From NCBI RefSeq assembly GCF_037975245.1, contig NC_092573.1, forward strand, positions 8,274,501 through 8,338,500: 64,000 nt of DNA, in the 5' to 3' direction. The translations under genes and the position numbers were made by a program. A model generated the notes under the pieces. It was not told the DNA's origin. It worked only from the letters and a program-made list of their open reading frames with translations, and did not search any database. The DNA is from Apostichopus japonicus (lineage: Eukaryota; Echinodermata; Holothuroidea; Aspidochirotida; Stichopodidae). Positions 57,664 to 64,000 of the stretch are shown here, piece by piece. The first letter of the stretch is position 1, and each line of letters opens with the position of its first letter.

Positions 57664-60600
57664 TCAATAATCACTTATGTAAACCTCGCTTAATTGACTT
57701 TTAAAGGAACGTGGTGACTGAGAATCATTTTGTATATGATCATGATGATTAAGTAGATAATTCCAGCAAGTGTTTGCCCGATAACGTATACTCTGTTTAC
57801 CCAGGTTACTATGGGGAAAAAGTCTATGTATGTGACCAGCCTGTCTTGTATTATAATCATGGATTTCCCTATTAACAGTGAATAAATTTTTACATGTGGG
57901 CGGATTATACCCATTAATAGAGCGATAAGCGAATGTAGCAAGATGAACTTTCACAAGGTCCGGTAATTTCAGTAGCTTAAGTGAGGCAAATAATTTACTA
58001 GTATGATCGTTATAGTCGGCAGAAGATATATGTCGAATAGCCCTTTTTTGAAGTACAAAAAGTTTCTTAATGTTATAAGCAGCCGTGCCAGACCAAACTG
58101 TAATGCAATAAGTAAGGTGAGGATAAATTAAAGTAAAATATAAAGAACGAAGAATATGTTTTGGTAAGTAGTGCTTCAATTTGGAAAGAATCCCAACGCC
58201 TCGAGAAATATTTGTTGATATTGTATTTATGTGATGACGCCATGTCAGACCAGAATCAATAGTTACCCCTAGAAAAGTGGTAAAACACACTTTTTTTAGA
58301 CTACTACCATACATCTGTATGTCAGACAGAATATTCCTATTCCTACCTTCATTGAAAACAACATATTTTGTCTTACCTACATTTAAAGAAAGTTTGTTAG
58401 CTGAAAACCAAGCATGAAATTCATCAAGCACATGACAAACTCTAGCCCTCATTTCCACAGGATCCAAGCCAGAGAAAAAAATATTAGTATCATCAGCGAA
58501 TGATATGATAGTACAATTATCTGACACATGACAAATATCATTTACATATATTATAAAAAGCAAGGGCCCCAATATAGATCCTTGTGGAACCCCACAAACA
58601 ACATTCATGCAATCAGAATCCGTATGAAGACAATTTGTAAATTGTTTTCTGTTTGATAAATAGCTTCTAATCCAGTCTAGTCCTGTGCCTCTTATGCCAT
58701 AATGTGACAATTTTATAAACAAAATACGGTGATCAATTGTATCAAACGCTTTGGACAAGTCCAAGAATACACCGACGGAAATCCTTTTATTATCTATGGC
58801 ATCATACAATACCTCCAAGGCCTCAGTCAAAGCAAGTTCGGTTGAGTGTCCTGGCCGATACCCATATTGACTTTTGTACATAATATCATGTTTACTGATA
58901 AAATTATAAATACGATTATGAACTATTCTTTCAAAGATTTTAGAGAAGGCTGTTAGTACAGAAACTGGGCGATAATTACCTATAACATCATGATCCCCTT
59001 CTTTGTAAACAGGGATAACTTTCGCAATTTTTATATGATCTGGGACAGTACCAGTTGCTAAGGATAAATTTATAATGTGAGTAAGAGGGTGAACAACGTA
59101 ATGTAGCACCTTTCTTAGTATTGAAGGCTTTATGCCATCGAAGCCGGCAGATTTATCTGGTTTCAAACAAGCAAGTGCAACTTTAAATACTTCACTCTCA
59201 TTTGCAGGAGACATATAAAAGGTTGAAGGATTTGAATTTCTTAGGTAATGATTTGGATTAGTGTCACTATGAATATCTGACGCTAAGTTGGGCCCAACAT
59301 TTATAAAGAAATCATTGAATGCGTTTGTAATCTGCTTAGGATCATTGGTTTTACCGTTGCTGACTTTCATCGTGTCGGGAATAGACGACTTACTTTTTCT
59401 ATTATGTAATACATCATTGATTATTGCCCAAGTACGTTTAGAATTGCCACTGCAACTATTGAACTTATCAGAATAATACCGAGTTTTCGAAATACGAATA
59501 ATGTGGGTCAATTTATTACGGTAAGTACGAAACTTGTCGGAATTGTCCATATTGGGGTTTTTCAACATCTTGCGATAGAGTTTATTTTTACGTTTGATTG
59601 ATTGTAAAATACCAGTCGTTATCCAAGGATGACGCTTTTTACGACGCTTTGAGTTACTGATATAAATATATGGAAAGCATTCATCATAAATATTTTGAAA
59701 AACTGTAATGAAATTGTAATAAGCTACGTTCACGTCCTCAATAGAACATATGAAATTCCAGTCGGTATTATGTATTAAATTATTAAAATACGTAGTATTC
59801 TTGTCGGAATAGTTCCTAGCGTAGTAGCCAGAATCAGATTTACTCTGTTCTACTGAAGTTTGAATGAAAACGGGGAAGTGGTCACTTATATTCGTTAGTA
59901 GAATGCCAGGCGTGATATCAGTAATATTGTTGGTGAATATATTGTCAATAAGTGAGGCCACGGTTCCACTTACTCGAGTAGGCTTGGAAATTGTAGGGAA
60001 AAAATTGTTTGAAAACACAGTGTTTATGAAGTCAGAAGTTCCATTTTTTAGTAAGTCAATATTAAAATCCCCCATGATATAACCATGTTTGTTCTCACTA
60101 GATATTAAATTGAGTATAATATTTATATATTCATTGAATGTAGATGTCAAACCCTGTGGAGGTCTGTAGACTACTCCAACGATTATGTTATTCTTATTCA
60201 TTGCTATTTCTATGAAAATGCTTTCTATCGCCTCATTGAAAAAAGATATGTCAGTCCTTTTTACAAACGTATAATTATTCGATATAAAAAGACCAACACC
60301 ACCACCTCTCTTGCTATCCCTGTGACTTTCTATAAAAGTATATTGATCTATTTGTAACAAAGGTGATATTTGGTCACTTAACCACGTCTCACTGAAGCCA
60401 ATTATTGAGAACTCATGATTAAGAAGGGAAAGAAAGTCAATTATTGAGTTGAAGTTTTTGTTTAGGCTACGACTGTTTACATGAAACAGAGAGAATACAT
60501 GAGGTTTACCAGTGAGTTGATTGAAGGAACCAATGTCAAAGTAGCGACAAAGACTAACAGGAACTTGTGAGTTTAGGTTTTGTGAGTCATAAAAATTATT

Positions 60601-60819
60601 ATTCATGAACTGCGGACTTGGTCCATGTAGTGCCTCCAAAAAATCATTGTGATTTGAAAGATTTTGAAAGGGCAAACCAGAGTCACAAGAATCACAAATG
60701 CAAGAATTACACCTATTACTGATACACCACGTATGCCGAAAAGTACCACAATTTTCACATTTAACCTTATTATACGTTTCACTTATGATAAGATTACAAT
60801 TTTCACAAACTAACATCAC
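57664..60819 (-). CDS. LINE ORF2: PHD-like zinc finger, endonuclease and reverse transcriptase, 1051 aa
   Basis: The N-terminus has cysteines 5, 8, 21, 24, His29, Cys32, 42 and 45, matching a C4HC3 (PHD-like) spacing. The AP-type endonuclease follows: FHVNSRSLNKN at about 115, IGFSETWLSD, GDFNIDLL at about 248, and SDHFPVF at about 311. The reverse transcriptase has DLSKAFDTIDH, GVPQGSILGPLLF and the catalytic FADD near residue 775, then a thumb-like C-terminal region. It nicks target DNA and copies the element RNA (target-primed reverse transcription). It starts 113 bp after ORF1 ends. No frame shift or stop is seen. Confidence 0.95.
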   Translation of the reverse strand: MMLVCENCNLIISETYNKVKCENCGTFRHTWCISNRCNSCICDSCDSGLPFQNLSNHNDFLEALHGPSPQFMNNNFYDSQNLNSQVPVSLCRYFDIGSFNQLTGKPHVFSLFHVNSRSLNKNFNSIIDFLSLLNHEFSIIGFSETWLSDQISPLLQIDQYTFIESHRDSKRGGGVGLFISNNYTFVKRTDISFFNEAIESIFIEIAMNKNNIIVGVVYRPPQGLTSTFNEYINIILNLISSENKHGYIMGDFNIDLLKNGTSDFINTVFSNNFFPTISKPTRVSGTVASLIDNIFTNNITDITPGILLTNISDHFPVFIQTSVEQSKSDSGYYARNYSDKNTTYFNNLIHNTDWNFICSIEDVNVAYYNFITVFQNIYDECFPYIYISNSKRRKKRHPWITTGILQSIKRKNKLYRKMLKNPNMDNSDKFRTYRNKLTHIIRISKTRYYSDKFNSCSGNSKRTWAIINDVLHNRKSKSSIPDTMKVSNGKTNDPKQITNAFNDFFINVGPNLASDIHSDTNPNHYLRNSNPSTFYMSPANESEVFKVALACLKPDKSAGFDGIKPSILRKVLHYVVHPLTHIINLSLATGTVPDHIKIAKVIPVYKEGDHDVIGNYRPVSVLTAFSKIFERIVHNRIYNFISKHDIMYKSQYGYRPGHSTELALTEALEVLYDAIDNKRISVGVFLDLSKAFDTIDHRILFIKLSHYGIRGTGLDWIRSYLSNRKQFTNCLHTDSDCMNVVCGVPQGSILGPLLFIIYVNDICHVSDNCTIISFADDTNIFFSGLDPVEMRARVCHVLDEFHAWFSANKLSLNVGKTKYVVFNEGRNRNILSDIQMYGSSLKKVCFTTFLGVTIDSGLTWRHHINTISTNISRGVGILSKLKHYLPKHILRSLYFTLIYPHLTYCITVWSGTAAYNIKKLFVLQKRAIRHISSADYNDHTSKLFASLKLLKLPDLVKVHLATFAYRSINGYNPPTCKNLFTVNREIHDYNTRQAGHIHRLFPHSNLGKQSIRYRANTCWNYLLNHHDHIQNDSQSPRSFKSQLSEVYISDY

Positions 60820-60932
60820 CTGTTTTCGATCAGAGTGATAAAAAAGGAAGACAAAAAGTACAAAAATATGTAAATGTATACATCCTTTGGATTAATTATT
60901 GATTTAAAGTGTCATTTTCCAGTGCCAAAGAG

Positions 60933-61652
60933 CTAGAGACGCTTCAAGTCATTCAGCCCCCAGATTCGTTTCGTAAACTCGGTGTTGTTCTTGCTTACCA
61001 GTGCGATGACTTTCCCATCGTGTGACCAGGCTGCTTTGACCAGGGTGGTGTTTTTCGTCGCCTGTAGTAGCGCTTGGTTCGCCTTCGTTAGGTCCTCCTG
61101 TATTACAAGGCGGGTGCCCTTCAATTTTCGCCTGTTCTTTATGCATAGTTCTCTGGTTTTGTAGTTCTGGAATTTGACGATTATTGCCCTGGGTTTACCC
61201 GGCTCTTTCTTACCGATCCGATGCGACCTATCAATGTCTGTTGGATTCAGGTTGAGTCCCAGATGCTGTGATGCGAGGTCCATCATGATGACGTCAGTAT
61301 TTTCGTTCGGCTTCTCCTCCACACCAAACACACGAATGCAGTTTCTTCGGGAGTACTGTTCCAGCTGGTTCAATTGGTTGGTTGAGTTGTTGAGTTTGTC
61401 TGTCAATTCCGAGATCTCGTCCTGCATGGCTTTCAGTTCTGAAGAAGTTTTCTCGGCTTCCACTTCGATGTCATGTATTTTGCCAGAATTGATCTCGATC
61501 TGCTTCAAAAACTTATCCAGTTTTTTATCCAGAGCTCGATCAATACAAGCTTGCAGCTTTAGCTCGAAATCTTGGCTTGCGATTACTTTTGTAACCACTT
61601 GAGTGACAATCTCTGAGATTTCCTTTTCTTTTGTGTTGGAGCGTGTAGACAT
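60933..61652 (-). CDS. LINE ORF1 nucleic-acid-binding protein, 239 aa
   Basis: It has a coiled-coil-rich N-terminal half (residues about 30-95, heptad-like Leu/Ile/Lys/Glu) and then an RRM-like block starting NQLEQYSRRNCIRVFGVEE, with DIDRSHRIGKK and PRAIIVKFQNYKTRE. This matches the L1-type/Transposase_22-like ORF1 organisation: trimerising coil plus RNA-binding domain and C-terminal domain. It coats the element RNA in the ribonucleoprotein. The start ATG at 61652 gives the full coil and lies 62 bp inside the 5' end of the element. Confidence 0.92.
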   Translation of the reverse strand: MSTRSNTKEKEISEIVTQVVTKVIASQDFELKLQACIDRALDKKLDKFLKQIEINSGKIHDIEVEAEKTSSELKAMQDEISELTDKLNNSTNQLNQLEQYSRRNCIRVFGVEEKPNENTDVIMMDLASQHLGLNLNPTDIDRSHRIGKKEPGKPRAIIVKFQNYKTRELCIKNRRKLKGTRLVIQEDLTKANQALLQATKNTTLVKAAWSHDGKVIALVSKNNTEFTKRIWGLNDLKRL

Positions 61653-61715
61653 TGTTAGGAATCACCGGACCGATTTATGTCGATAACTGTCCCACAGGAC
61701 TCTGTGTTTAGTTAG

Positions 61716-61716
61716 G

Positions 61717-61787
<71 letters not shown>
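61716..61787. repeat. (TA)n microsatellite at the LINE 5' boundary
   Basis: About 70 bp of TA dinucleotide overlapping the right-hand copy of the LINE target duplication. It probably pre-dates the LINE insertion, since the left copy keeps only TATATA. Confidence 0.9.
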
Positions 61788-61788
<1 letters not shown>

Positions 61789-62038
61789 TACTACTGATAC
61801 CTTTTAGACCTAAGCGATTGTTAAAATAAAGAACGTCGTGCAAAAGGTGACGCAGGTAATACCGGACTTTATCTATACCACCACTTTCTCTACCTTTTAC
61901 CCCCCCCCCCAACCCCACCCTCAGCTCCACCTTTGACTGAGAACGGATATGGTAGGCTACCATGAGGAAGTGTGTCGTTCATTTATATAGAATTGCAGAA
62001 GAGCAAAATAAGTCCAATACGTAAGCCTATAGTTCTAC

Positions 62039-62260
62039 CAGGCGCATATCCAGGATTTTCTAACCCGGGGGGCGCGAATTACTATCTAAGCGGAGCGCCA
62101 CCATCAGTTGGCGCGCAGCGTACAAGAAAATTTCTGGTTTTGATACCCCCCAGATCACCGGAAATGGCACTTCTCGGGCTTGAAAATGACCAACCAGATG
62201 TACACTTTTGCCTGAGAACCAAGTATTTCCCAAAAGTTTTTTTCCATCCATAACCTTTTT
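62039..62260. mobile_element. hAT-like non-autonomous fragment (left end)
   Basis: Begins CAGGCGCATATCCAGG, a hAT-like terminus. It carries CTATCTAAGCGGAGCGCCAC and GTTGGCGCGCAGCGTAC, as in the complete element at 29479-29801. No partner end with an 8-bp duplication could be matched; the similar right end at 63984 has a different flank. Confidence 0.6.
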
Positions 62261-62717
62261 GAAGATTTTCACCAGTCACACATCATGTTCGACCTCATTG
62301 CATGTCCTATGGATCATTGCTTTTGTAGGTGATTCTACGTCACGGCCCACAATATCCGAAAGCCCCACTTTTCAAGGTTTTAAGCCCATTATTTGTTGAG
62401 AATTTGAAAATTCACATTTCTCGTGAATAAAATCACTTCAAAACATACCCATAATGTTGCACAAAATTCAATCTATGGACAACCAATATAGAAAAACCTC
62501 ATTCAACCCCTAACAGACAGGTCAAAATTGCACCAGTAGAGGAAAGTATGATGAAGAATTTTGGTGAGGAAATTTTCGAAAATTCAGACACACTTAATTT
62601 ATTGGTGTACAAATATTGCAACCTCTTATAATGGCTATTATAAAACTTGGTTGAAGGAAATGAAAAATAGCAGATATTTCAGATATCAGGTATATCGAAA
62701 CCGAACACTACACACAT

Positions 62718-63154
62718 AGGCGTAGGTCCCGTAGGAGGCGGGGGCTGCAGCCCCCCCCCCCCGCAACCAATTTTTTTTCCCATTTTTCGGGCACCTACTG
62801 AAAGAAAAATAAATAGCAATGAATAGTTTAAAAATGATCTCCTTGGTAATTAAAATAAAGTTGTAAGCTTGGCCGACATTACTACTGTAAAAGAGAGTTT
62901 TGACATAAATGGATCTGTATGCTTTTTCTCCATCTACATCAGACATTTCGTTGTTTACATTAGCATCCAGCGGTATACTGTGCAACTTTCACGGACCGTG
63001 CGGTACACGATGCCATGCAATGTAATGACCGATGCTTGGTTATATGATATTGGCATCGATATGTTGAACGGGCGCTCAGCGCGCGAAAAATTTTGGCTTT
63101 TTTATCGGGCAAGTCATTACAGCCCCCAAATCCAATTGGGCTACTACGCCTTTA
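62718..63154. mobile_element. Non-autonomous insertion with 11-bp target duplication
   Basis: 437 bp between two copies of ACTACACACAT (62707-62717 and 63155-63165). It starts AGGCGTAGGTCCC and ends CTACTACGCCTTTA, so the ends are partly inverted repeats. It contains a 13-base poly-C run and a GCGCTCAGCGCGCGAAAA segment. Class is uncertain: ends suggest a DNA transposon, but the 11-bp duplication is longer than the hAT norm. Confidence 0.6.
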
Positions 63155-63284
63155 ACTACACACATAAACAGTTTTTGAGGCTGTTCATCGTGTAACATGT
63201 ATTTCAATGCTCACTGATATGATGTTATATCTGTTCTTTGCTTACAAATTCGAACAGGCGTGTAGTGAGTAATTGCCAAGGGAG

Positions 63285-63400
63285 GGGCGAAGCCTGTAGG
63301 CAAACTATCTAAGCGAAGCGCCACCATGCGTTGGCGCGAAGCGTACAAGAAAAATTTTGGCCGAAAATGCCTCCCAGATCGCTGGAAATTCGCAGGCCTT
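63285..63400. mobile_element. hAT-like internal fragment
   Basis: Contains CTATCTAAGCGAAGCGCCAC and GTTGGCGCGAAGCGTACAAG, homologous to the internal hairpin-forming part of the elements at 29479 and 62039. No complete ends seen. Confidence 0.55.
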
Positions 63401-63775
63401 GTAAGTTGCATCTAAGCATTGTCTATTTTGAAATTACTAGCGATGTCATAAAGAAAATTTGCTCGGGGTGGGGGGGCGGTCGCCCCTTTCCCGAAATGCG
63501 TCATGTTCCCCGACGACTCGGTCGAGTTCAAGACCAGCCACAGTTGGTTCCATATAGCAGAATTGTACAATTGTTTATGGCGTTCATACACACACACACG
63601 GGTTATGATAGAACATATATAGTATTTATATAGATACATTAGTGAGAGAGGAAAAATGGAAACATCAAAAATGGAGTTGTCGGTGTAAGGGGTAGGGTGA
63701 GGCGCATACCCCCTCCGTAATCCTTGATCTGTCACTGGCTACCCTGTGTATATAATAGGGATCAGCGCTTCAACT

Positions 63776-63984
63776 ATGACTGTTCCTCTTTCTCTTCCCG
63801 AGGTCTTGGCTATCTTCTACTCCCTACTTTTCTCCTTTTTCTCTCTTTTTTCTTTTTCTTTTCCCTTCCTTCCTCTCCTCCTTTTCTTTTTTCCCCTCCT
63901 TTCCCTTTTTTCTTCTCTTTTTTTCTCTCCTCTTTTCCTTACCCGGGGGGCGCGCCCCAACGCCCCCCTCCCTGGATACGCACC
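63776..63984. repeat. Polypyrimidine tract ending in a hAT-like right terminus
   Basis: From 63776 to about 63942 the plus strand is almost only C and T (TTTTCTCTC/CCCTTCC words). It is followed by CCCGGGGGGCGCGCCCC and CCTGGATACGCACCTG, the inverse of the hAT-like left end at 62039. The window ends 16 bases later. Confidence 0.6.
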
Positions 63985-64000
63985 TGTCTACAGTGTGTTT

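Larger units (their letters stand above)
57442..61713 (-). mobile_element. Full-length CR1-like LINE with intact ORF1 and ORF2, 10-bp target duplication
   Basis: 4272 bp flanked by AGGCTATATA at 57432-57441 and 61714-61723. Both ORFs are uninterrupted. The 3' end (low coordinates) is a short ATGAA-type tandem tail, as in CR1/L2-group LINEs, not poly(A). The element landed at the edge of a (TA)n tract. Full length, intact frames and a matching duplication point to a recent insertion; activity is not shown. Confidence 0.93.

Noticed and set aside
62039-63984. One 1.9-kb hAT element bounded by the matching termini at 62039 and 63984
   Set aside because: The flanking 8-mers (AGTTCTAC and TCTACAGT) differ and unrelated insertions lie between; treated as separate fragments.

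Overview
This is a window of an animal nuclear genome: intron-rich genes, GT-AG splicing, extracellular mosaic proteins (CUB, LDLa, EGF, trypsin-like), a Cys-loop receptor, LINE/SINE/hAT/TTAA-type transposons and many long minisatellites. AT-rich introns, many G/C homopolymer runs and the domain mix suggest a marine invertebrate deuterostome. An echinoderm is my best guess, but the sequence alone does not prove it.

Layout. (1) 1180-5242, plus strand: a complete five-exon orthologue of the F-box/FIST protein FBXO22 (398 aa), with a 45-bp minisatellite starting 128 bp after its stop. (2) 6.0-12.0 kb: repeats, including a TTAA-flanked T2-type MITE, a tRNA-derived SINE, AT microsatellites and a 2.1-kb array of a 23-bp unit with higher-order structure. 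(3) 12080-34726, minus strand: a 21-exon gene whose exons join in one open reading frame of 1236 residues. It encodes a secreted poly-protease: signal peptide, S1 protease 1, LDLa, CUB, EGF-like, Ca-binding EGF, S1 protease 2, LDLa, CUB, LDLa, CUB, CUB, CUB. The layout recalls ovochymase/polyserase proteins. Introns carry SINEs, a second T2-type MITE, a hAT-type element, a 36-bp minisatellite and two hammerhead-like hairpin motifs. (4) 35937-36000, plus strand: a head-to-head signal-peptide exon closely resembling the first exon of the protease gene. (5) 38418-53192, minus strand: a complete nine-exon Cys-loop ligand-gated channel (464 aa), glycine/glutamate-chloride-channel-like. Its introns hold a 22-bp minisatellite, an L1-like ORF1 relic, a hAT-type element and a pair of about 560-bp direct repeats. 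(6) 54.4-57.2 kb: a perfect 32-bp-arm hairpin, a decayed LINE reverse-transcriptase copy split by a hAT-type insertion with 8-bp target duplication, and a possible signal-peptide exon. (7) 57442-61713, minus strand: a full-length LINE with two intact ORFs and a 10-bp target site duplication. (8) 61.7-64 kb: fragments of non-autonomous elements, polyC runs and a polypyrimidine tract.

The three host genes are unrelated in function: ubiquitin-ligase adaptor or FIST sensor, secreted protease, neurotransmitter receptor. No operon-like logic is expected. The points most worth following are the altered specificity pocket of protease 1, the three LDLa modules lacking the same disulfide pair, the channel's loss of the pre-M2 proline, the hammerhead-like motifs, and the intact young LINE.
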